From: Symsagittifera roscoffensis
Taxonomy: Eukaryota > Xenacoelomorpha > Acoela > Convolutidae
Assembly (NCBI RefSeq): GCF_963678635.1
Contig: NC_087068.1
Coordinates: 36,219,436 to 36,279,435, forward strand
Direction: 5' to 3'
DNA length: 60,000 nt
Each line of letters begins with the position of its first letter. Within the stretch, counting starts at the first letter, position 1. This document shows, in pieces, positions 17,150 to 28,424 of the stretch. Both the position numbers and the translations under genes were made by a program. The notes under the pieces are model-generated. The model made no database searches. It had not been told where the DNA came from and worked only from the letters and a program-made list of their open reading frames with translations.

Positions 17150-18850
17150 GATCCATAAGAGATGGATAAAATCTTTCCTCGACTCTAATTGCTCATGCTC
17201 TGAAATACCATATCAATATGGGATTAATTTAAACGCCTTCAGAACATTACAGCAGCTAAAACATGGTTGTTTTCTAAGAGAGTCTCAGTGCACCGTGCCT
17301 CCAATTTCGACCTCTGCCGGACATACCGTCGTTATCTCGCGATTTCTGTTGCACGGGAGGTTTGAAATCCCTCCCGAACGTACCACAAGATCTTCCATTC
17401 CCAATATCTTCTTTTGATAAGCTTCTAATTGTATCCTCGTGTTACGATAAGAGTCTTCGTTTATCTTCTAGGATATTTTCTTTTTCAACAATTTTTTTCG
17501 TCTTGCGATCGGCTGCTGTGTTCTTACGCCTTTTTCCAGTCAAAAATGGCTGTTTTTCGGTATTTTTATTGGTAGTTGAATGAAAATTAGTTCACATCTC
17601 CCACAAAGTACAATTTTCTCTAGATGAACATAACTTTTTTCCCTGATTGTTCACTATTGATTGCCACTGATAAGTATCCATTTTACAAAATTAGAAAATA
17701 TTTCTTAAATTTGATCTTCGCTCGTTTATATGTTAGTTTATCCCATAACTTATTTTTATTATATGTAATCGTAATCTATATCAAAAGTAACCACTTAAAG
17801 CACGAATATTCCAAAAAAAACGTCCACTATATTTTTCTACGAAAAATACCTTTTTGGTTCTCATATCTGTGTCCATATGGTAGTAATCGTATTTTTGAAC
17901 AAGCAAAAAACAAATGTTTTTTGTTTTCAAACAGTAGCATACTGTTTTACGATCAAGAAACATGGTTAGAAGCAATCTAAAATATTTAAATTTCAATTCA
18001 AACGATGAATCAAACTATGCACGATCGCAGCAGATTTTATTGGCCCCGCTCTGGTGTTTTTCTAGTGGAATCGATAAGTTTACTATTATTTCGCTCAATA
18101 CTACAACCAGATAATGAAGATGACTCTTAACTAGTGCGTTCATGATAAATTGGCCAGTTTTAATTGGGAAGGTTTTTTATTAATTGCAGTGTCTCAATTC
18201 CGCAGGCCAGTTTTCTTAGAATCAATTTAATTTCAGTTGCATTGAATGCCCAAAGAGAAGATTTGAGAAAATCTTTGCATCTAAGTTCCAGTTCATTTTT
18301 TTGCTAAATCAGAAATATCGTTTCGGCAAAAAAGTAGCTTTTCATTGTGCCATTCCGAAAATCTAATGAAAGGATGCTCAGTATGTTCTAGAATTATAAG
18401 TTTTCAAAACTTCTATTCGAGCTAGAACATTTCTGAGAGAAGCAAACAAAAGGCCATTTCGACCGGAAAAAAGACGAAACAACATACAATCGAATTGCAA
18501 GACGGAAATCATTCGGACAAACAGAGACGAACGAAGCCTCTTATCGTAGACATCGATGAACGACAAGGTCTTTATTGGAAGAAGATCGTGTAAACGCAAG
18601 GTCCCGTGGGTCAATCGGGAAGCATCCGAACCCTCCCGTGCCACGAAATCAGGGAGATAGTGACGTTATCTTCGGGAGAGTACAAAATAAGAAGCCCGGT
18701 GCCATGAGACTGAGAGAAACTTTAAACCTACTTTTTAGCTGCTGTTATGCCCTGAACAGGTTTAATTTACTCCAATATTCCATAGTATTTCAGAGTATGA
18801 GTAGTTAGAGTCGAAGAAAGAGTCAATCAATCTCTAATGAATTTAGTTTA
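17150..18850. repeat. Long diverged inverted repeat, arms about 450 bp, spacer about 785 bp
   Basis: Arms are about 17150-17600 and 18385-18850. Matching blocks include AGCAGCTAAAA and its reverse, the CACGGGAGG and CCTCCCGTG segments, and the TTTTTCCAGTC / GACCGGAAAAA pair, all in mirrored order. I estimate 70-80% identity, so the repeat is old. The spacer (17601-18384) is very AT-rich with no convincing gene (a 118-codon open frame at 17624-17980 is low complexity). It could be a fold-back DNA transposon or an old inverted duplication. Confidence 0.62.
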
Positions 18851-20880
18851 AAAAGGTCATTAAAACATATTAAATTATGGTTTCCCAGCCGTGTGTTTTT
18901 TTTCTAGATGCATAATGCTTGGACGACTGTTATATAGACGTTCTTGTGGCTCTCCAGGGTGGACCTGTTAAAGGCAATAGACCATCATGATCAGCTAAAG
19001 TTTCCGCGACGAACCCTCCGCTCCGGGCGCATGCCCGAGTTAGAGGCCGTAATATCCTGCATTGTAGTAGACGGAACATGAGGACCCTCCACCTGGTGCA
19101 CTTTAGCTTTTCAACCTAGCTAAGACCGCAAGTTCCGGAGGTTGGAGGGTTAGGTGGGAACTCATGAGCCCGTGTATCCCGAGGCCCTGGGACCAAAACC
19201 AATTGAAGCGAAAGCGTAAAACCAAACAAAAACAGTATATAACCAAGAAAAAGCCAAGAAAAATTTTGTTTTTGGAAACAAAAAAAGTACAAAAAACGGT
19301 CAAACGACCAAAAAAGAATAGAAACAGTAAAAAAATATAAAAAGACAGTTTATATATTTTTTTCGGGCAAGATGTGATCTGATTTTCCTATTTGTTGTTG
19401 TTTCAGATCGTTTTATATCATTTCTGATCGAAAGATCGAGTGTATTGGTTGTTGGTTAGGTACCCCCTCTCGAGTGTTGTTTGAGTATTAAAGCACCTTA
19501 ATGATAATTTTGCCGGTGACCGGAGGGTAGAGTGGCAAGCTGACAGACGTGTTCCAGACTCAGTAGGGGAGACCAGAGACAACATCTACAAAGACTGTTG
19601 GGAATCTTTAGCACAACTTAAGCATCGTTCGGATACTATTTCAGTAAACTTAGATGGTGGGGGACACGATTGGCTCGGTCCGATTGTACCCTCCATCGAT
19701 TGCAAATTTCCGAATTAAGGGTCTTAATACGGGCATTTTGACATAGTTAAGGGGTATAGTAATTTTGATTAACGACTTTTAATTGGTAAATGCCTTTATT
19801 ATATATTACCTATCTTCCATTTAGACCCAAAAAACACCCTAATTTTGTCGAAAATTACTGATTTTCGACCCAAAGGTTAACCCCAATTTTTTGGACAACC
19901 GAGTTTTTCCGAAAAAAAAAACTTCTGTGCAGTGAACTACTACGTAGTTCAACGCCACTAACAAGAAAACCGCTCGGAAAAAATCTCAGTAGAAGTTGTC
20001 GGAAATTAATATTTTTTCGATCAAATTTTTTTGTAATTTTGTGATTTTCGTCAAGATGTTTTGAAGATTGAAAGTTTGAGTTCTTAGAGGTAAAACGCTA
20101 AAAATTGTTGCATAACGAGCTCAGTTACTGGAACAGTAACCCTCCGAGTAGCTCAGTGGATAGAGATAGGAAATTGTTCCCTACTCTCTTGCACTTGGAA
20201 CTGTCCGAAAATGGGAAAACTTTTGCTTACTAATTACGATCAAAGGTTGCCTTGAGCTACTTAGTATGACAGATCGCGCAATCGCAGGACACATAAAAGA
20301 GTATCTCGGTGAGTGCAGTAGCAAAAAGACACTCACTTGAGACGACGGTGTCCTGGGCTTCGTCCATTTGGAGTGTTCCAATTGAGGTGAGTCTTTTTCT
20401 TTAAGATAAGGTTTTATTTTATCCTTATTGAAGCCATCACTGCTTTTTTTTTACTAAGAATTGTTTAATTTTTAAGGAGGCAGTGATTTGATACTATTAC
20501 GGTGGCAAAGGGATACTGACACGAGAGATCGCTGTCACCTATAGGGTAAGTTGTCATTTTATTCTTAATTGTGTTTCGTGTGTTGGTTACTATATCTTGT
20601 GGATTTTTGCGAGCCTTTATAAACGAAGCGTTTGAGTGGGGTTAAAAATAACTCAATACTGGGCATACCCAGTGTTTATCCTTAACTGAGCTGAGTCGTT
20701 TATAGAAACTCTATGACACTAAAATATTTTCTTAGCTTGAAAGAATTGAGTAAATAGGCACGTGCATGTTTTCTTTAGTCTCTTGGATCTTGTGCAATGT
20801 CGTCGTAATTTTCTATAAAAAAAACTCACCTATTGCTAAATACACAAAGAAAAGACTCGTTAGGGTAAGTGACTACGATT
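18851..20880. other. Non-coding interval
   Basis: 18940-19200 is less AT-rich than its surroundings but has no open frame or RNA gene I can name. Around 20148-20175 a perfect tRNA A-box-like sequence (TAGCTCAGTGG) occurs without a B box. Donor-like GTGAGT and GTAAGT sites occur near 20386, 20548 and 20865, perhaps in the 5' leader of the Gypsy-type element that follows. No LTR could be recognised. Confidence 0.45.
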
Positions 20881-21194
20881 GACAGGCTTCGCACAGGAAG
20901 TACAGCATCTCTGACGTTTTTGCTAATGAGGCAACGAGTGAAGATCGCAGTGATCTTTTGAAGTGCGGAACGAAACTAAGAAGCGAGGAGAATCCATATG
21001 GTGATGAAGGGCGAAACGCTGAGGCCTGAACGGCGAACATAAAACCACCATAGGAAGGGGAATAAGCGTTAATCCGACTCGACCGCCACCATCAGGATGA
21101 CCTAGAATGATCTGGCGACCACTCTGAGTGGGAAAGAATCAAAGACTTTCAGAAGACCTAGGAGCGTTCCGAGAAAAACGTAGGAGAAGAACTG

Positions 21195-22200
21195 TTGTTC
21201 GAAGGGACGTCTAGGTCGGAGACCAAGAGCGATAGTCTGAGAAATAAACAATCCTGTCAAGTGAAGCAGAATAAGAACGCGATGATGTCAAGCATAAGCC
21301 CCAAGGAAGAACAATCAAGTTCGAAAGCAAAAAAGAGTTTTAAAATGTTGCATAATGAACGCAAGGCATCACCCAAGCTAGTGGACTATCTTCTGGCTTT
21401 GACCATTTAGGAGTAATGGACTCAGACACTGATTTTACTCCTAGCCCGAAGCAAGGGAAGAACAAGAAAGCGATGTCCAATTCACCATCAAGACCGATGT
21501 CAGGCAGGATAACGATGGGAACGTTATCGACAATCGATAGGCTAATGATGTCGATGGGCACGCAGAAAGATGGTGCACCATCGAGCACTAGGCTACAACC
21601 TCAATTAATGTCGTCGTCTCTAGGTCTGACCCCAGTGTTGGGCTCGGCCGGTGATGCGAGAACATGTTTGCCGATTACAAGTCTTGAAGAACGCGATATG
21701 ATGAAGGCGCAAGATATGATGAAAAGAATCGACCGAGTAGAGGAGAGGGCCCAACAGGGTCATGAGACGAACTGGCAGATGCTAAATCACAAGCCAAATG
21801 CGATCAAGTCCGGTTGATTCAGAACGCCGATCAATGCCTTGCAAAGAGTTTAGCTCTAGCCACCAAGTTGTCTGAAGAAAGAGATCGCAGAATGACACGA
21901 GAGAGTGAGCGACTACTGATTAAACATGACATCACCTATGCTCAAAAGATGACTAATTTGGAGTAGATTGGACGCTAAGGCTGATCTTATGATGCGGAAC
22001 CTTGATGAACTCTGGAGGAGCAGCAACCAAGAAGGTCGCTCCGGTCCAAGGGAGAATTCGCCTCAGAATACTGACGGATTCAGAGCCATCAGACATACAG
22101 AGGCTCTCCAGGGAGCGAGAACAAGTTTTGAGACTACCAAAGAGAGAGACCCAGGACAGCCACATCGAGGGCAGACATGACGGATCCAATTCGGCCAGAG
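21195..22200 (+). pseudogene. G1 5' region: Ser/Lys-rich and coiled-coil segments upstream of gag
   Basis: 21195-21410 is Ser/Lys-rich. 21416-21817 (133 codons) is Ser/Pro-rich, then predicted helix (KAQDMMKRIDRVEERAQQ). About 21830-21965 continues as a coiled-coil-like run (ALATKLSEERDRRM, RESERLLIKH). Frames change at least three times. The composition suits an N-terminal extension of gag, but I recognise no domain. Confidence 0.45.
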
Positions 22201-22216
22201 GCGGAAGACTTATCGG

Positions 22217-22942
22217 GTGGCACGTTTGCTCACAGTGCCTCACGTCAGATTGGTTCCAGATTTGACCAGCGTCTCACATGATACTACGATTTACGTGTCA
22301 ATGTCTGAGCCGCTAAACAGGTCTCCTGAGACGTTTATCACTAAACTCTCAAAGTCTACCGAGAGAGGAGAAAGGTCACGAAGGACACTCAAGCAACCAA
22401 ATTCGTACAAAGATGAATCAGATCGCTGCATTGATACTTGGATAGAGGTGATGAACTTTCACTTTGAGGAAGAGAACCTCTCGAAGAAGCAGGAATATAG
22501 CGCACTGACGAACAATCTAGAAGGCAGAGCTTTGAAACGTAATATGGCGAAAATGACAAATGAGCGTGACAATGTTCGTAAGATATTTGACATCAAGCTG
22601 AATCGATTCGGCTCGGGTGTGCAAGGGCATCAGGCGATGGCGAAGTTTGAAAAGAGGCGCCAAAGAGATTATGAGTCCATTGACAAGTTTTTTTATGCTC
22701 AGAAGAGAAGTAACCCTGACAAGAGAATCTCAGAAAGGAACTTAGCCATAGCCACGAAATTCATCGACGGAGTAAAGAGTGCTGATCTGAAAAAGATGTT
22801 GGCCACCCATTTTAACTTGTCTGCTGACTTCTTGTCCACGCCCGATGATTTGCGCATGAAATCGCGTGAATACCTGCTCATAACGATGGGGGCTCAGAAT
22901 CGCTATAGTATTTATGGTAATTACAATGGAAGGTTTGTGTAA
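22217..22942 (+). pseudogene. G1 gag (capsid-like) fragment
   Basis: 241 codons. The C-terminal two thirds (DTWIEVMNFHFEEENL, ALTNNLEGRALK, FEKRRQRDYESIDKFFY, LKKMLATHF, LKSREYLL-like end) has the helical pattern of a Ty3/Gypsy capsid. It forms the particle core in family members. It matches 26576-26798 of copy G2 and ends with a stop at the same GRFV sequence. The following zinc knuckles, present in G2, are deleted here at a short TTTTAAGA-type microhomology near 22960. Confidence 0.65.
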
Positions 22943-23280
22943 ATCACAAGTTCTGGTTTTAAGAACTTGTTTTCTATGAAATCAGAGACAGACGACGGGC
23001 TGTCTAGTTGCTCGAACTTCTCTAATAGTCCGCAGACACAGAATTAGCGGCAAACAAACCAGTCTTACCCGAGATAGAACACCTGAAAGGCAAAACATCG
23101 GATAAGGAACTCGACTCCCTCAGAGAAGTATTGAATCGGAAGGCAGACATTTTTTGGAATCTATGAAAACATATTCGATGGATCAGAGCTATATTGGTCG
23201 CTGGATTGTAGGCCTGGATGGCTACAACCCAATTATAGAGCACCGAACACGTGACAAACACCAAAATAACGACATACTTT
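22943..23280 (+). pseudogene. G1 pre-RT linker with misplaced 111-bp RNase H segment
   Basis: 22960-23160 encodes the linker before RT (SETDDGLSSCSNF, PVLPEIEHLKG, ELDSLREVLN). 23164-23274 is a near copy of 24177-24287 (KTYSMDQSYIGRW, RTRDKHQN), which belongs after RT. After it the pre-RT sequence resumes (CCNFVEHEIE). It is therefore an internal duplicated patch. Confidence 0.65.
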
Positions 23281-24056
23281 TGTTGCAATTTTGTGGAACA
23301 TGAGATAGAGATAGATAAGGTTCCGGTACCTCACAGGGAGGGAGCTGGAAGAATGAATCCACATAAGTCGGCGGCATGTAGGAAAGAAATTGAAATGCTA
23401 ATGGTGTATGACATGATTGAGCCGTCATATTCCCCGTAGGCAAGTGGCGTAGACTTGGCTAAAAACAAAGAGGGCCAGTTAGGCAATTTTCCCAAAACTT
23501 GAACGCAGTACTAAAGAAGTATGAAAACCCTAAAATGTGCTACATTCATGACATTTTGATCGCAACAACAACCCTGGAGGACCACATAGAGAAACCGGAC
23601 GAAGTCTTTACTTGCACGAAACAGGCCGGCCTGAAATGTAAACCGTCAAAAGGCGAGATCCCGAGGTACTCGATAAAATTTTTAGGTCGCGTTGTGGATG
23701 AGCACTGAGTCATACCAGACCCTAAAGCGGTTGAAGCAGTGCTGATATGGAAATCACTGAAGACCGATACAAAATTAATGAATTTTCTTGGCTTCGCCAT
23801 TTATTACCGAGACTTTATCAAAGGGTATGCCGATATAATATACCTTATGCAGCAATTGATGCGAAATAGGGTCATGAAGTTCAGCTGGACTGACGAGGCT
23901 CAACTCTTCTTTGAGAAAAACAAATGCAAACTTTGTGAGTCTCCAGTCCTCGGCATGCCGACCGAGAAAGGAATGTTCGTGCTGGATACGGACGCATCAG
24001 TAGTCGCTATCTCGGGCATATTCCATCAGCAACGAGGACATAGCTTGGGGAGCTAA
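23281..24056 (+). pseudogene. G1 reverse transcriptase and start of RNase H
   Basis: 23285-23440 is the RT N-terminus (VPHREGAGRMNPHKS, KEIEMLMVYDMIEPS). The palm with motifs A and B is missing around 23440-23495. 23499-23708 holds the motif C region, where the expected YxDD reads Y-I-H-D, then GLKCKPSKGE and IKFLGRVV. 23739-24056 is the thumb/connection (NFLGFAIYYRDFIKGYA) and the first RNase H motif (LDTDASVVAISGI). It is non-functional. The motifs are diagnostic of Ty3/Gypsy. Confidence 0.75.
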
Positions 24057-24640
24057 GTTCTAAGCGACACCGAGATGAAATATGGTGCACCGAAAGCGGA
24101 GATGTGGAGAAGTATAGAGCCTATTCAGGAAGTGCTCCCTTTAAGTTGCTCGTGAACAATCCAGCTCTCGCTTGGCTGAAAACATATTCGATGGATCAGA
24201 GCTATATCGGTCGCTGGATTGTACGCCTGGATGGCTACAACTTAATTATAGACCACCGAACACGTGACAAACACCAAAATGCCGACACCCTCGCTAAAAA
24301 GACGGAGTTTTATGAGCGGTTGGAAGAGAAGCAAGCTAACCAGGCAGAGATTAGGGATGGTTTTTCCTTTCTGGACAAAAACACCTATGACAAGCTGCCA
24401 CTCACCAGATGGATTGACAAGTCAGGGCATCCCATACCAGGACACCTCAAACTTCCTGCCGAAATAGCTGCCGAGATCAAGGTGTTGGCAAAGGGTGATC
24501 CCGTTCCATTGGAGTTGTTAGTGCGCTCCAGACTGGTACAACAAGAACTTACCATTCTAGGTATCAATAGCATAGCGCTGCTGAAAAAAAACGGTGAGCG
24601 TTGCACCGGATGTCATGCGAAAATTCCGTGATCTGCTTGA
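24057..24640 (+). pseudogene. G1 RNase H end and following linker
   Basis: 24104-24631 is open for 175 codons: FKLLVNNPALAWLKTYS, IDHRTRDKHQNADTLAKK (RNase H C-terminal region), then DKLPLTRWIDKSGHPIPGH and LPAEIAAEIKVLAKGDPVP. The last portion is also present in G2 at 28425-28565. Confidence 0.7.
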
Positions 24641-25611
24641 TAGAGAAATTGAAAGGCAGGATCATGAATGAATGGAAACCAAGCAGAGGCTGACCATCAC
24701 AGAAAGAACAGAGAAGAGACCGGTAGCGATCCGGAGGCGGGACGTTGAACTGGATTGCCAATCAATAGTGAACCAGCTGGTGAACTCGATGCTGAAGGAT
24801 GTTCTTTTATGGACGTACTAAGCTGAACATCAGCAACTGATCAGCACTCAGCGCACTCAGCGTTGAATTGAAATCTAGTATGGCAAAGGGGGTTCAGTTC
24901 GTTGATGCAAAAAAGAAGTACGAGCCGGAGATCCGACATTTTCCAGGGAGTCAACTCAAGATTGTGATCGAGATGCGGAATTACCCGGGGAGTCGGGTTC
25001 CGTCGAGCCCGGCCAGAGTGATTTATCTAGGAGTCGATGCCAGGACGACCGAGGAACATAATTTTTTCCCGGGAGTCGAGAAACACGACGAACAAGACTT
25101 AAGGCGACTGTGTATAACCGATCAGCTCGAGTGATGTTTCGAAGTCTCAATCCTGGGCGAATGTGTCTGAGAAGACTTCAAATTCAGACGCGTCAGAAAT
25201 AGCGATCCTTTCCTTACTAGCGGAATGGGTACAGCGCGGGTTAGACAGTGAGATGCATCAAGACCCCGACAGAGACAGATATACCCGCGATGAGGAAGGT
25301 ACCGTGGTCGATCATGCGGCAGACAAACTTGGGTTGATAGCCGTGTCGAAGCGTCCGACTAGACTTATTCCGCATACTACAGTCGTTTGTACGTGTGTTA
25401 ATTGATGGACGATACAAATGCTGCGGAAATAATTAGCGGACAGCTAGATGTGATGAAGACATATTTGAAAGCCAGATACGGACTGTCCGATATTTTGAGG
25501 GCTCAGCGAAATCAAAGGATGACGAGCAATTTAAAAAGATGGATAGAAAACGAAGCAAGCGACAAATGTGATATGGAAGAGGATAATTATAAGAGATTGA
25601 AGCATTTTTAA
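24641..25611 (+). pseudogene. G1 linker between RNase H and integrase, unknown function
   Basis: Three open pieces (24868-25134, 25163-25405, 25402-25611) with a charged, partly helical character: EWVQRGLDSEMHQDPDRD, DEEGTVVDHAADKLGL, YGLSDILRAQRNQRM. G2 has the same pieces at 28864-29124, 29153-29395 and 29392-29601. Such a long linker is unusual for Ty3/Gypsy. I recognise no enzyme domain. Confidence 0.5.
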
Positions 25612-26575
25612 ATGAAGAGAAGGAACTTGGATTGTGGCCTGCAATCGTAAAGAAGAAGACAGATTCCTTTTGAAATATAATTCGATAATCCTACCAGAGC
25701 CGTATCAAATTGAACTATTGTTTGGCTCACACGACCAGTTTTCATGCAGAGGGTTAACTGCTCACGATATATGGACGACTGGGATAAGCACTTGCCACAG
25801 GTGATGGTCGCGTAAAATAGTTTTGAACACTCATCTACGGGAATCAGTCCACACATAATGTTCACAGGCCACGAAAAGTCTCTCCCTTTAAAGTTGTTTT
25901 ATCCGCAATACGAGGGAAAGAGAATAGCAACGCAAACGCACGTACGGATTGTGATAAGATGGCAACAAAAGCTGAATGATTTGCTCCCACGGAACAGGCT
26001 GCAGGCCCGAATTAGGCAAAAGAGGAGATTCGATTAGGCACAAGAGACTACCGCTGACGCCAAAGCTTACTCTGTGGGAGACTATGTTTGGGTTTTCCAG
26101 GAGGTGGTTCACCTAAAGGGAACCGAACGTTTGCTGAAGAAATGATGCGGTCCATTTCAAATAACTAAAGTGCATCAAGGTGGCCGCTTTTGTTGATTGA
26201 GCACTGGACGCGGAGCTCATCATGAGAATATTATGAGAATACCTCATTGGAAGGTTGTTGCATCCCGGCTAACAAGCGTGAGAATGATTACTTGATAGTG
26301 GATCTCGCCTATGAAGTGAATGAGAGAGGAACACCTGACAAGAACGACCGAAATGAAGTGGAAGATGAATGTGATCTGCTATTGGACTAAGAATTAGCTG
26401 AGCGAGCAGAGGTGGATGATGAAATCTTAATTTTTTGCCGAGGAACAACCCAGAGCGGAGGACTGGAACAACCCAGAGCAGACAGAAGTTGACAAAGGTG
26501 TAGAACCTAATATTCCCTTGACCATGGAGACGCGATTGAGCAAAAGTTGAAGAGAAATGAAGAAATACAACCCGT
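25612..26575 (+). pseudogene. G1 integrase remnant lacking the catalytic core, and C-terminal tail
   Basis: The N-terminal part ends at ELLFGSHDQF; the sequence then jumps to SRYMDDWDKHLPQV and ISPHIMFTGHEKSLPLKLF, the region after the catalytic Glu. The D-D-E core is thus deleted. The GPF/GPY-type module follows (CGPFQITKVHQGGRF). The acidic tail runs to 26575, where it switches into gag of G2. Confidence 0.68.
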
Positions 26576-27265
26576 ACGTAGAGACTCAGAAAGGAACTTA
26601 GCCATAGCCTCAAAATTCATGGACGGAGTAAAGAGTGCTGAACTGAAAAAGATGTTGGCCACCCATTTTACCTTGTCTGCGGACTTCTTGTCCACGCCCG
26701 ATGATTTGCGCATGAAATCTCGTGAATACCTGCTCATAACGGTGGGGGCTCAGAATCGCTATAGCATTTATGGTAATTACAATGGGAGGTTTGTATAAAT
26801 CACAAGTTCCGGTTTGTATAAACCTCGTGATGACATGGACAAAAGTAGATCAGGCGCTAATTGTGGTTCGCTGGAACATCACGTCTCAGCCTTTTCCACC
26901 TATAAACAGAAAATGAAAGCGATTGGTTATTTCCTTAATGACGTGGATGCAATTGATGAGGACCACGAGGATTATGTGAGAGGACTTATAATCAAATATG
27001 GACCAAAATGTTTCTTCTGAAATCTGTAAGGGCACTTCAAATCTGACTGCACTCAGTTTTGGGATGCAGTAGCGGACGCGAAGCATCCCCGCCATGAAGA
27101 GGCGTTTTTGGAAGTGAAGGCCAGTCGAGCACGCATAATGAACGAAGGTGAGTCTTGCAAGCAAGAAGTGTCACAAGGCAATTTCACGACCAAGAAGATG
27201 AAGACCCTGCCGGATGATGCAGTTGCCTCGAGCCTAGAGGCTGTCCCAGCTAAGGCGCTTAAGCT
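26576..27265 (+). pseudogene. G2 gag C-terminus with zinc-knuckle region
   Basis: ERNLAIASKFMDGVKS to NYNGRFV matches G1. Then YKPRDDMDKSRS, a degenerate CCHC knuckle (A-N-C-G-S-L-E-H-H, final Cys lost), ATGEDEE-like acidic DVDAIDEDHEDYV, and a second knuckle G-H-F-K-S-D-C with stops at 27018-27030. In the family this part binds genomic RNA. Confidence 0.62.
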
Positions 27266-28424
27266 GTGGATTATGGCCTAGTTGCTCAAACCGCTCTACA
27301 GAAGGTTAATCAAGAGTTAGCTACGAAAAAATTTGAACAATGGGTGAAGTCTGAACTGGAGAATACGGAGTTGTGTGAGAAACTGGATACCTCGGAGAAG
27401 ACAGTGAAAGCAGAAAATAACCAGGAGCCAAAGAGCCGAGGTTCGAACTTGAATGTCATCTCAAGGAAGCCGTTTGGAATGACGAGAGAGGGAATCAAGC
27501 AAATGTCAATCATATCGGTCGCGAGTCATCAGGTGGTGAACAACTTGAGTGAGCCGTCTGAAATTACCCTGGTATACCTGGATATCAATGCAGATTAATA
27601 TCAGGCTGCAACCTACTACACCTGGATATCTATGCAGAATAATATCAGGCTGCAATCTGATACCGACTAAAATCATCTCGCGGCAACTGCGAGGAAGGCA
27701 TCTCCGGATGGGCTTCCTGGTCGTCGAAAACCGAACGAATCCGACCAGTACATCTTAGGACGCGACCTTGTGCAAAACTTTGACGTCAAAATCGACCTCA
27801 AGGACGGGTTGATACGATTCAAGGACCCATGAAAAGAAACTTGTAAATAAGATCTTGATAAATCAAGCAAAAGTGCCAATTTTCCTAGGTTGAAAAATTA
27901 GGTTGAAACCGAATCCAGCTGTAATGGCTACGTTTAGAATGGGGAATGGGAATGATCTTAGTAACAACAGAAAAGTATGTCTGGCCCCCAACCCAAACAG
28001 TAAGAGCTCAGCTATTTTAGGAAGAAGCTTATCACTCAGTCAGTACGGTCTACGATCTCGGACTACGGACGGACAGTCAGATCGCTGACGAGACAGCGTG
28101 GAAGGAGGCTTGGCTTTGAATTACCTCTCAACACAGAATATCAGAGCTTGGCGAACTTGAAGAGCTTTAAAGTGACTGAGTGTCCATCACATCCTAACAA
28201 AGAATGTATACTGAAGAAAATAGATGAAAAGAAGTCTTTTAAGAGCTTGTTTTCTATGAAATCAGAGACAGACGACGGGCTGTCTAGTTGCTCGAACTTC
28301 TCTAATAGTCCGCAGACACAGAAATAGCGGCAAACAAACCAATCTTACCCGAGATAGAACACCTGAAAGGCAAAATAACGGATAAGGAACTCGACTCCCT
28401 CTGAGAAGTATTGAATCGGAAGGC
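27266..28424 (+). pseudogene. G2 protease remnant and pre-RT linker
   Basis: 27266-27598 is a charged linker ending in MSIISVASHQVV. Two 44-bp tandem units (27576-27660) stand where the protease N-terminus with its catalytic Asp would be. The C-terminal flap/strand region follows in broken frames (LRMGFLVVENR, LGRDLVQNFDVKI). 27903-28420 matches the pre-RT linker of G1 (PNSKSSAILGRSL, then KSETDDGLSS). No catalytic DTG/DSG is visible. Confidence 0.58.

Larger units (their letters stand above)
20881..26575 (+). mobile_element. Ty3/Gypsy-type retrotransposon, copy G1, heavily deleted
   Basis: Plus-strand remnants in canonical order: 5' acidic and coiled-coil ORFs, gag, a pre-RT linker, RT, RNase H, a long linker and the integrase C-terminus. 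The zinc-knuckle/protease part and the RT palm core are missing. No LTR was identified at either end. At 26576 it is joined directly to a second copy in the middle of gag. Order and motifs (RT, RNase H, then integrase) identify Ty3/Gypsy rather than Copia. Confidence 0.75.

Noticed and set aside
17624-17980. 118-codon ORF in the inverted-repeat spacer
   Set aside because: Phe/Tyr/Leu/Ile-rich translation of AT-rich DNA, with no homologous frame or motif.
20148-20215. tRNA gene
   Set aside because: A perfect A-box-like TAGCTCAGTGG and a weak anticodon-arm-like hairpin, but no TTCRA T-loop or B box and no acceptor pairing. At most a degenerate tRNA-derived fragment.
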